This document shows, in pieces, positions 1 to 8,100 of a stretch of 15,285 nt of DNA; position 1 is the stretch's first letter; the number at the start of each line of letters is the position of its first letter. A model generated the notes under the pieces. That model worked only from the letters and a program-made list of their open reading frames with translations. It did not search any database and was not told where the DNA came from. The DNA comes from Candidatus Faecivivens stercorigallinarum (GTDB lineage Bacteria; Bacillota; Clostridia; Oscillospirales; Ruminococcaceae), in NCBI GenBank assembly GCA_018715465.1, contig DVLN01000101.1, positions 1 through 15,285 of the forward strand. The letters are read 5' to 3'. Both the position numbers and the translations under genes were made by a program.

Positions 1-58
1 ATTCTAAACAAAGTAACCTGTGATAACTTTTGCCACAAATCAGAAAGGAGGGTGGTAT

Positions 59-532
59 ATGTCAGTCATTTCTCTGTATGCAACCAATCCAAAAGTTCGA
101 AATGACCTGCTCGCGGTGCTGGTTCGCCTCAATCAGCAGGACCTTGCTCCCATTCAAGCCGAACATTTTACCAGCTTTCCGCAGTTTTTAAAGAGTGGAC
201 GTGAGAATCCCAGACGAATTTTGCTGCTGGCACAGGAGGGAAGCAGGAGCGTGGAACTGGCAGCGACCATTGTGGAAGAATGTCCACACAATCCACTGAT
301 CTGGCTTTCCGATCTGGATTTTGCACTGTTTTCCTATCGTCTGGAGGTGGAGCATTTCGGGCTTTTGCCGGGGACAGAAGAGAGCCTGCGGGTTGCGCTG
401 CATAATTGTAAGAATAAGCAGCGGGAAATTTCCTTTCCTATACAGTCTGAGCCGGTACCGGTCGGCAATCTGCCATTCTGGCAGAAGCTACTGGCAAAAG
501 GCAGGAGAATCTTTGAGAAAATCAGACAGTAA
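59..532 (+). CDS. Small degenerate receiver-like protein (157 aa), function unknown
   Basis: I do not recognise a named family. Residues about 1-115 have the rhythm of a LytTR-type response-regulator receiver: an N-terminal beta strand, an ILLLAQEG segment where the phospho-acceptor strand should be, an 'ELAATI' helix, then an IWLSD strand and a segment shaped like the 'A-Y-L-K-P' end of receivers (HFGLLPGTEESL). The acidic pocket is missing near the N-terminus (YATNPK), the acceptor Asp is absent (AQEG), and the conserved Lys is Leu (LLP). It therefore should not be phosphorylated and could act as a pseudo-receiver or protein-binding module. The tail (about residues 130-157) is basic and probably amphipathic (FWQKLLAKGRRIFEKIRQ). 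There is no DNA-binding output domain. The ATG at 59 is chosen over the GTG at 20 because AAAGGAGGG (44-52) sits 6 bp upstream. A 114-bp gap separates it from the downstream genes, so it may be transcribed separately. The family assignment is inferred from pattern only. Confidence 0.6.
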   Translation: MSVISLYATNPKVRNDLLAVLVRLNQQDLAPIQAEHFTSFPQFLKSGRENPRRILLLAQEGSRSVELAATIVEECPHNPLIWLSDLDFALFSYRLEVEHFGLLPGTEESLRVALHNCKNKQREISFPIQSEPVPVGNLPFWQKLLAKGRRIFEKIRQ

Positions 533-568
533 CCATCAGATTCTGTACGATTAATTATAACATAAAAA

Positions 569-594
569 GTCAAATGGGGTCAAAATATTTTGAC
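569..594. promoter_or_regulatory. Candidate operator: perfect 16-bp palindrome with upstream GTCAAA half-repeat
   Basis: GTCAAAATATTTTGAC (579-594) is its own reverse complement over all 16 bases. A further GTCAAA copy at 569-574 repeats the left arm exactly 10 bp upstream, about one helical turn. The right arm overlaps the TTGACA box at 590-595, so a bound dimer would compete with RNA polymerase for the promoter of the FAAL operon. Size and AT-rich core suit a TetR-, MarR- or similar dimeric repressor. No regulator gene of that kind is in the window. The palindrome lacks a GC stem and a T-run, so it is not a terminator. Binding is inferred. Confidence 0.5.
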
Positions 595-617
595 ACAGCT
601 GATTTTTTATTTCAAAT
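590..617 (+). promoter_or_regulatory. Possible sigma-A type promoter for the FAAL operon
   Basis: TTGACA at 590-595 is a full match to the -35 consensus. The best -10 at suitable spacing is TCAAAT (612-617), four of six matches with a 16-bp spacer, in a very AT-rich stretch (601-630). Transcription would start near 624, giving a leader of about 20-25 nt before the GTG start at 647. The -10 is weak, so the promoter may need an activator or may use another -10. The -35 overlaps the palindrome at 579-594. Confidence 0.4.
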
Positions 618-646
618 TAAATATTTATCCTGAAAGGAGTCTATTT

Positions 647-3600
647 GTGGACGGAATACTTGAAAAACTGAAACAGGAGGTTGCAAATACCCCTGATCGG
701 AAACTGTATAACTTTTTGGACTGTGACAGTGAGCCTTTTAAGGAACATATCGTTACAAGCGGACAGGCTTGGCAGCATGCCAGCGACATTGCCGCAGAAC
801 TGTTGGCCAAAGGCGCCAGAAAAGGTGACCGGGCGGTCATCCTTTCTTTGCAGGATGAAGGAACGGTGTATGCCGTATGGGCGTGTATGATGATCGGTGT
901 TGTGTTTACGCTGATTCCACCACCTTTGGACAAGAGTAAACTCAACCGGTTTGTGGCTGTACTCAAAAGCTGCAACCCTAAATTTTTGATCTCCAATGCG
1001 GCGCTTGAGCAGACAAATGACAACAATCCTTCCGCGGCGCTGCTGCGGCAGGCATTTTTTCAGGTCGTAACGCTGAAGCGGATTTATACCGACCGGGTAA
1101 AACCCTATCGTGGCCCGTCGCTGCTGTGCAGCCATCAGCCGGATGACTTGATTTATCTGCAATACACTTCCGGTTCTACTTCGGCTCCTAAAGGAGTCAT
1201 GGTTACATATCAAAACCTGATGGCATGTATTGCTCTTTGTATGGAAATTTTCGATTTCAAAAATACCCATCAGTCTTTGGTATCCTGGGTGCCGTTTTAT
1301 CACAATATCGGGTTGGTGGTCGCGATCTTTATGCCGGCATATGCTGACCATGCAGTGGCGCACTTCATTCCGACGCTTCAATTCCTTCAGCGGCCGGTCA
1401 TTTGGCTGAAAGCGCTCTCCCAGTATCAGGCAACCATTACGGCGGCTCCAAACTCAGCTTATGAGCTGTGTACCCGGCTTGTCACCCCTTCGGAAGCCGA
1501 GCAGTATGATTTGAGTCATATGCAGCGGCTGATCAACGGTTCGGAGACGGTCGATCCGCATACTGTTGACGCTTTCTGTACGCTGTTTCAGCTGCCGAAG
1601 GACACATTTGCTCCGGGGTATGGACTTTCGGAATGTGTCTGTGTCGCATCGTTATCCAGTCGAGATTATCGTTGTGCGGCCATTTCACAGGAGGATTATC
1701 ACCACGGTCTGTTCCGTCCCCAGCAAGATGGGGATAAGCTGATCGTCAGCGTAGGGCGGCCGGCGGCGGATATGAAAATTGTAGCAGTTCATTCGGATCT
1801 TACCCCCTGTAAGGAGGGAGAGATCGGCGAGATTTGTTTGCAAGGTTCCAATGTATGTGCAGGTTACTGGAACAATCCTGAGGAAAGCCGTGTCTTTGCA
1901 ACAATTATTCCCGGATATTCCGGTAATTTTTATCGTACAGGCGATATGGGCGCAGTATATGAGGGGCAACTATACCTGACTGGCCGGATCAAAGAAATGA
2001 TTATTATTGGAGGTAAAAATATTTTCCCCAGTGACACCATCATCCAGCTGCATGAGGAAGGATTTTCGCTTCCGATGAGCAGTATGGCGGTTTTCTCGGT
2101 CCATAAGGGAGGAAAGGAACAGGCGGTTTTCTGTGCCGAGTGTGGCGTGGATGCGGATTTTGCCCAATTGGCTGCTCAGGTAAACCGGATTATCTCCGAT
2201 GCCTTTGGTTTTTCATTTAAAGATGTGGTTTTCGTTCGGGAGGGAACTCTCCCGCGAACAGATAACCGCAAAATTCAGACGCTGGCCGCCAAACGTGCTT
2301 ATGAATCCGGTCAGCTGGCCGTCTTGTTCAGCACGCGGCGGAATGGCAATAACAACCAGTTACCGGCTTCGCTGGTCAGAATGGAGATTTCTCCTTATGC
2401 TTCTGCGGAGGAGATTCAGCCGGTTATCCGGGAGATCTTTGAAACACTGTTGCCGGGTGTAAAATTTGGTCTGGAGGACAGCTTCCTGGAACTGGGCGGC
2501 GATTCTCTGGGAATGATGGAACTGATCGCAAGTCTGGAGAGTACTTTGCAGATTACAATTGACCTGCGGGAGATCGTTGCATCCCCGACCGTTGCGGGAA
2601 TCTCACAATATTTGAGCGATCTGTTGTCTGGACGCAGTGAGCGACAGCGGACTGATCTCAGGGCAGAATGTGTCCTCGATCAGGATATCGTTCCTAAAAC
2701 GGCGTATCTTCATCAGCCGGCTGATTGCAGGAAGATTTTCGTGACGGGTACTACCGGATTTTTGGGTGCTTACCTGGTGCGGGAGCTGATCCAGAACCGC
2801 CGGTCGGAAGATACAGTAGTATATTGCCACGGTCGGGGAAGTTCGCCGGAAGCGGTGATGGATCGAATTGAAAAGAATATGCGGCGGTTTGGTTGCTGGG
2901 AGGAGAGCTACCGGAAGTATATTTGCCCGGTTCCGGGCGATCTGAACCAGCACGGGTTGGGGATCGGATACGAACAGTACCAGCAGCTTGCAAAGACTGT
3001 AGACATGGTGATCCATAATGGTGCGGTTTTGAATTTTATCCTGCCGTACCGTCAGCTGAAAAAGGTTAATGTTACCGGTACAGCAGAAGCACTGCGGTTT
3101 GCCTGCACTGGCCGTGCCAAGTATTTTCATTATGTCTCATCCTACAGTGTTTATGATAACCCGAGCCATTTTGACAAACATGTGATGGAGGATGATCCGC
3201 TGGAAAGCCCTGATGGATATTTCCTCGGATACTCTGAGACCAAATGGGTTGCAGAACAACTGGTGAGAATTGCCCGTGAACGTGGACTGCGTGCCAGTAT
3301 TTATCGTCCGGGAGATATTACCGGTACGCTTGCGGATGGTCTGTGGAAGCTGGAAGACCTGATCAGCCGGTCGATTGTTGGCTGTATCCAGATGGGAAGT
3401 TTCCCAGAGATCCAAGTCAATCTGCATCTTACGCCTGTTGATTATGTGGCAGCCGCGATTGTACGGATCGCCTTCCAAAACGGCAGTGAAGGCCATGCCT
3501 ATAATATTCTGAATGAACATCTGATGCCGGTGGAACAGTTTTATCGGCTGCTGCGCCGGTTGGGGTACAAAGTAGGCCACCTGCCGTTTGATGAATGGTG

Positions 3601-3898
3601 CCGCAAACTGGAAAGCTGTTCGGCGGATGAAAATGTTCTGCGGGTTCTTTCCTGCCTGTTTACGGACAGTCGGCTGCAAGGGGAGAGTCTGGTCGAACGT
3701 TTTGGGGCCCGACAGGCGAAAATGGATACCAGCAATACCCAGAAAATGCTTGCCGGCAGCAACATCAGCTGTCCGCCGGTCAATGATCTGTTGATGGAAC
3801 GGTACCTTGCAAACTTTGCACAGGGTGGCTGGATTCCGGCTCCGGTTCATCCCAATATCCTGCAAAAACTGCTGGGAATGCTTCCCGGAAGGAAATAA
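647..3898 (+). CDS. Fatty acyl-AMP ligase - acyl carrier - thioester reductase fusion (1083 aa)
   Basis: A three-domain cytoplasmic enzyme that should adenylate a carboxylic (probably fatty) acid, transfer it to its own carrier domain and release it with NAD(P)H as an aldehyde or alcohol. Residues about 1-570 are an AMP-binding domain: P-loop YTSGSTSAPKG (173-183), GYGLSE, YRTGD and a C-terminal LPRTDNRKIQ carrying the usual catalytic Lys. FAAL-like traits are WVPFYHNIGL, the FLQRPVIWL and APNSAYELC segments, and a long insertion between GYGLSE and GRPAADMKI. Residues about 588-657 are an acyl carrier domain with GGDS, phosphopantetheine on Ser620. The rest is a reductase of the SDRe/thioester-reductase type: GTTGFLG (701-707) binds the nucleotide and Y862-S-E-T-K866 is catalytic. 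There is no condensation or ketosynthase domain. GTG at 647 is chosen over TTG at 590 because AAAGGAGT (633-640) lies 6 bp upstream and 590 falls inside the promoter. The acyl substrate is unknown. No phosphopantetheinyl transferase is nearby. Confidence 0.88.
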   Translation: MDGILEKLKQEVANTPDRKLYNFLDCDSEPFKEHIVTSGQAWQHASDIAAELLAKGARKGDRAVILSLQDEGTVYAVWACMMIGVVFTLIPPPLDKSKLNRFVAVLKSCNPKFLISNAALEQTNDNNPSAALLRQAFFQVVTLKRIYTDRVKPYRGPSLLCSHQPDDLIYLQYTSGSTSAPKGVMVTYQNLMACIALCMEIFDFKNTHQSLVSWVPFYHNIGLVVAIFMPAYADHAVAHFIPTLQFLQRPVIWLKALSQYQATITAAPNSAYELCTRLVTPSEAEQYDLSHMQRLINGSETVDPHTVDAFCTLFQLPKDTFAPGYGLSECVCVASLSSRDYRCAAISQEDYHHGLFRPQQDGDKLIVSVGRPAADMKIVAVHSDLTPCKEGEIGEICLQGSNVCAGYWNNPEESRVFATIIPGYSGNFYRTGDMGAVYEGQLYLTGRIKEMIIIGGKNIFPSDTIIQLHEEGFSLPMSSMAVFSVHKGGKEQAVFCAECGVDADFAQLAAQVNRIISDAFGFSFKDVVFVREGTLPRTDNRKIQTLAAKRAYESGQLAVLFSTRRNGNNNQLPASLVRMEISPYASAEEIQPVIREIFETLLPGVKFGLEDSFLELGGDSLGMMELIASLESTLQITIDLREIVASPTVAGISQYLSDLLSGRSERQRTDLRAECVLDQDIVPKTAYLHQPADCRKIFVTGTTGFLGAYLVRELIQNRRSEDTVVYCHGRGSSPEAVMDRIEKNMRRFGCWEESYRKYICPVPGDLNQHGLGIGYEQYQQLAKTVDMVIHNGAVLNFILPYRQLKKVNVTGTAEALRFACTGRAKYFHYVSSYSVYDNPSHFDKHVMEDDPLESPDGYFLGYSETKWVAEQLVRIARERGLRASIYRPGDITGTLADGLWKLEDLISRSIVGCIQMGSFPEIQVNLHLTPVDYVAAAIVRIAFQNGSEGHAYNILNEHLMPVEQFYRLLRRLGYKVGHLPFDEWCRKLESCSADENVLRVLSCLFTDSRLQGESLVERFGARQAKMDTSNTQKMLAGSNISCPPVNDLLMERYLANFAQGGWIPAPVHPNILQKLLGMLPGRK

Positions 3899-3945
3899 CA
3901 GCATATAATTACCTGCAAATTTCATTCAGCTGAGGTGACATGATT

Positions 3946-5169
3946 ATGGAAAATGAGCGCATCAATTATACACAGGTGGTATGGGAAATAACCCGTCTGT
4001 TACAGGAAGCAGAGTCGCTGGAAGAGGCACTCCGTACCAGCCTGAGCCAGGTCGTTCGGGCGGTTGGCGCCGAAGCGGGCACTATTTGGTTTTATAATTC
4101 GGCAGGGGATAAGCGAATTTATCCCTCCTTCTGGATCGGCGGTGCGGACCTGACCGGTTTGAGTCTAGCCGAGGGTGAAGGTATCGCCGGTACAGTGGTA
4201 AAAGAAGGCAAGACGACGGTGGTCAAAGACTGCCAGAGCGACCCTCGATGGGCTGGCCGGTTTGATGAAACGACTGGATTTGTGACCCGGAGCATGGTCT
4301 GTGTGCCATTGGTCAACAAATATGAGGTGATCGGCTGTATCCAGATCATCAATAAAAAAGATGGTACATTGTATGACGACGCCGACGTCGACCTGTGCGA
4401 AAACCTTGCGATGCTCGCCGCTATCGCAATTGACGATAAGGGTCTGAACCTAGGCTTTACCGAGGAAAAGAAGGTCATTATTTCGCTGCGTGGGGTGACT
4501 AAGACGTTTGGTTCGGGAGAAACCCAGATTCAGATTCTCAAAGGAGTCAATTTGGATGTCCGGGAAGGGGAATTCCTGGTCATTCTGGGTGAGTCGGGCT
4601 GTGGTAAATCGACGATGCTCAATATCATCGGCGGGATGGATCAGCTTACGACTGGCACCTTCCTGTTTAATGGAGAGGATTATTCTCACGCGGACGATAA
4701 TCAGCTGACGATGTACCGCAGAAATTCTGTCGGATTTATCTTCCAGGCCTACAATCTGATGCCGACCCTGACTGCCGAAGAAAATCTCAATTTCATCGGC
4801 GAGCTGTGTGAAAACCCGATGGATGCGCAGCAGGCGTTGGACAGCGTCGGGCTGCTGGGCAGAAAGGACAACTATCCTTCCCAGATGTCCGGCGGTCAGC
4901 AGCAGCGTGTTTCGATTGCCCGGGCGCTGATGAAAAAGCCGCGGGTCATTCTTGCCGACGAGCCGACTGCCGCGCTGGACTACGAAACCAGTATTGAAGT
5001 CCTGACCGTCCTGGAAGAGGTTATCAAGGCGGGTACGACTATGCTCATGGTAACCCATAATGAGGAGATCGCCAAGATGGCCAACCGTGTCATCCGTATG
5101 AAGGGCGGCGTTGTGGCAGAGGTTATCGTCAACCGTCATCCCGCCAGTGCGAAGGAGTTGGTGTGGTAA
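3946..5169 (+). CDS. GAF domain fused to MacB/LolD-type ABC ATPase (407 aa)
   Basis: The nucleotide-binding subunit of the exporter encoded by the next gene, with an extra sensory domain. Residues about 10-165 form a GAF domain (GEGIAGTVVKEG, MVCVPLV, VIGCIQIINK). The rest is a complete ABC ATPase of the MacB/LolD/DevA class: Walker A GESGCGKST (215-223), Q-loop FIFQAYNLMP, signature MSGGQQQRVSIARAL starting at Met314, Walker B VILADEP (334-340), and H-loop His371. All catalytic residues are present. Family members are normally about 225-250 aa without a GAF domain, so the fusion is unusual. It suggests transport is switched by a small ligand, and residues N136-K137 to Y143-D147 resemble the NKFDE motif of cyclic-nucleotide GAF domains. 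ATG 3946 is preferred over ATG 3940 because GAGGTGA (3932-3938) is 7 bp away, against 1 bp. The stop TAA overlaps the permease start (TAATG), indicating coupled translation. Confidence 0.87.
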   Translation: MENERINYTQVVWEITRLLQEAESLEEALRTSLSQVVRAVGAEAGTIWFYNSAGDKRIYPSFWIGGADLTGLSLAEGEGIAGTVVKEGKTTVVKDCQSDPRWAGRFDETTGFVTRSMVCVPLVNKYEVIGCIQIINKKDGTLYDDADVDLCENLAMLAAIAIDDKGLNLGFTEEKKVIISLRGVTKTFGSGETQIQILKGVNLDVREGEFLVILGESGCGKSTMLNIIGGMDQLTTGTFLFNGEDYSHADDNQLTMYRRNSVGFIFQAYNLMPTLTAEENLNFIGELCENPMDAQQALDSVGLLGRKDNYPSQMSGGQQQRVSIARALMKKPRVILADEPTAALDYETSIEVLTVLEEVIKAGTTMLMVTHNEEIAKMANRVIRMKGGVVAEVIVNRHPASAKELVW

Positions 5170-8100
5170 TGATGATGAAGAAAAATGCGTGGAAACATCT
5201 GTTGCGCAGTATCCGCAAAGGTGGGGTATCCTTTGTTGCCGTCGCGGTCATTGCGGCGGTCAGCATTGCAATTTTCCAGGGATTTCAGTCTTCTGCCAAT
5301 GCGATTTTACAGAGGGCGGACCAGTATTTTACCGACAACAACCTTGAAACATTGGAGATTGCCTGTGCAAACGGCATTACTGAGGAGGATATCGCAGCAA
5401 TTGCCGGATGGGATGGTGTGGAGGCTGTTGTGGGCGGATATACCGATTCTGTCCTGCTGAAAACCGGTTCGGAAAAGATACTGGTGCAGGCGCGCTCCCT
5501 GTCAGATCAGATCAATCTTCCGGTCGTGCTGGAAGGAACGCTGCCAGCTGCCGAAAACGAGGCGGCAATAGAAGAAATCCTTGCCAAAGAGCAGGGAATT
5601 GCTGTCGGGGACAGTATCACACTCGAACAGGATGGCTGCCTGATGGGTAACACCTTTACAGTGACGGCTATCATCAATCAGCCAAATTACTGCTGTGCCA
5701 GTGTTGAGGATTCCCGGGGAACGGGTGAAGCTGGTCTGGGGTCAAATGAGTACTATATCGCGCTGCCGGTTTCTGCTTTTGACAGCAGCTATTACAGTGA
5801 CTGCTATACGGTCGCGTATATCGACAGCGACCGTCTGGACGGTATCTATTATTACTCAGATGAATATGAGAAGGGCGAAGCGGAATATCTGGCTTTCCTT
5901 GAACCGTTGGCACAGCAGCGAGCTGAACAGCGTTATCAGCAGTTAAATGATGAAGCGCAGACCGAACTGGATGACGCACGTGCTGAAATTGACGATGCAC
6001 AGGCTGAAATTGACGATGGTCAGAAACAGCTGGATGATGCGAAGGCAGAATATGACGAAAACGCCGCCAGTCTGGAGGATGCCAGAACGGAAATCGCTGA
6101 AAATGAAGAAAAGCTGGAAGATGCGCGGATTGAGATTGCTGACGGAGAGAAAGAACTGGAAGATGCCAAATCTGAGCTTGCTTCCAAAGAATCGCAGTAC
6201 TCTTCCGCTCAGCGGCAGTATAACCAGCAGAAATCCAAACTGGACGCTGCCCGTACGGAATTGAATAATCAGCTGACAGCACTGGGACTGAGTACCGATC
6301 TGGACGAAGCACTGCTGGCACTGGATGCGTTTGGAGAAGCAGGCGCGCCGCTTAAATCGGCAATTCAGGAGTACCAGGCGGGTGAATCTCAGCTTGCTGC
6401 CGCAAACCGGCAGTTGCAGGCTTCTTCCAGCGCCCTGCAATCGGCACGCAATCAGATTGCGTCTGCTGAACAGGAGTTGGAGGATGCCAGACAGGAACTT
6501 GCCGACGGTGAACAGGAGCTTGCCGATGCCAAACAGGAACTTGCCGACGGTGAGCAGGAACTTGCTGACGCCAAAATTGAACTGGAAGACAAGGAACAGG
6601 AGCTTGCTGACGCAAAATCTGAATTGGAAGACGCCCGTGTGGAACTTGCAGATGCTGAGCAGGAGGTAGAAGATCTCCAGATGCAGGATTGGATCCTTTC
6701 GGGCAGAAGCAATGTTGGAGATGTACGCGGTATTAAAACGATCGTCAAGGCGATTTACGGTTTGAGTTATGTTATGGCTGCCGTCTTTTTGCTGGTCGCC
6801 GTGGTGATCTGTTTTGCCGCGATCACCCGTGTTATCCGGGAACAGCGGGTAATGATCGGTGCACAGAAAGCATTAGGCTTTACATCGGGAGAAATTCTTC
6901 GCCACTATATGCTGTACAATATCTTCTGCGGGGTGCTGGGTATCCTGTTGGGCTGGTTCCTGAGCGTATCAATTGTCGAGCTGATGTCGCTGAACATTTT
7001 TGTGCCCAAATTCCTGATTGGTGAAGTACCGCTTGCCTTTACGATCAAGACGGCACTGATTTCGGCCGTCATTTGCCTGATTGTATTTATCGGTGCAACC
7101 TATCTGACCTGTGCCCGGTTGGTACGTCAGCCTGCAACTGAACTTTTGCGGGGGGAAGTCCCGGCACGCGGAAAGCGGTTGTTCTTTGAAAATTGGGGAT
7201 TCTATCAGAAGATGAACCTTTATTCCCGGACAATGATCAAAAACGTTCTCAACGATAAAGGACGAATGGTTACGACCATCATTGGTATCGTCGGCTGTAC
7301 CGCATTGCTGGTGGCTTGTTTCTCAATGAAACTTGGTATTCAAAATGCTTCCAAAACCGAGTTTGATTCTTACGCGTTTTATGATGCACGTCTGATCGTA
7401 GATAGTGAAACGGGAGATGTGGATGAATTTGCACAGCTGCTGAATGACTCGGGAGTCGGCTATACGCTGATTCAGGATAAACTGAAAAACTTCCGGGTTG
7501 ACGGCGGTGATTGGGAAAATGCCCACATCGTGACCACAGATGATGAGCAGGCTTTGCAGGAATATATGAAACTGTCGGACCTGAACGGTCATACTGTTCA
7601 GATTCCTGAAGAAGGTGTGCTGGTTTCCCGGCGTGCCGCAGAAAATATGAACCTGTCTGAAGGCAGCGTGCTGGAACTGATGGATCAGAACGGGCAGCCC
7701 AAAGAGGTTACAGTGTCGGGCATTATTGAGCACTATCTGCCGTATTATCTGATCGTCACCAGTGAAGAGTATTACAGTACAGTTTTGGATGAAGAGACAG
7801 ACCCTTGCGTCTTCCTGCTGAAAGGGGACGTTCATGGCTTTGAAGATCAGGCAGCCGATATGGATGGCTTCCTGTCACTGCGGGACAACAGCAATTATTC
7901 TGCATCCGGCAGTGAACTGGACTTGGTCATTGGTATCTGTACCGCTTTGTCGGCAGTCATGTCTGTTTTGGTTCTGCTTAACCAGATCACGATGTACATC
8001 GACCGCAAAGCACGGGAACTGGCAGTCATGCGGGTCAATGGATATACCATTAAACAGACCCGTGCATATGTGTACAAGGATAATATCGTGCTGATCATCA

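Noticed and set aside
19..27. TG-T-GATAAC as an extended -10 for the first gene
   Set aside because: Only four of six -10 matches, and the -35 region would fall outside the window, so it cannot be judged.
641..1381. Long minus-strand open frame opposite the FAAL domain (246 codons)
   Set aside because: It lies entirely within a strongly supported gene, has no credible ribosome binding site, and has a composition typical of an antisense shadow (rich in Arg, His and Cys). The same applies to the minus-strand frames at 3137-3925, 4450-5139 and 5674-6321 and the plus-strand frame at 14256-14879.
3874..3886. Hairpin GGGAA-TGC-TTCCC near the end of the FAAL gene
   Set aside because: The stem is only 5 bp, it lies inside the coding region, and no T-run follows, so it is not a terminator.
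647..3898. Reading the first enzyme as an NRPS module such as a lysine-type alpha-aminoadipate reductase
   Set aside because: The adenylation domain shows FAAL-like motifs (PFYHNIGL, APNSAYELC, the insertion after GYGLSE) rather than amino-acid-activating core motifs, and there is no condensation domain. Small non-fatty acids remain possible substrates.
3904..3909. Perfect TATAAT in the 47-bp gap before the GAF-ATPase gene
   Set aside because: No -35-like hexamer at proper spacing (CTTCCC at 17 bp) and no extended -10 TG. A chance match in an AT-rich gap is likelier, though an internal promoter cannot be excluded.
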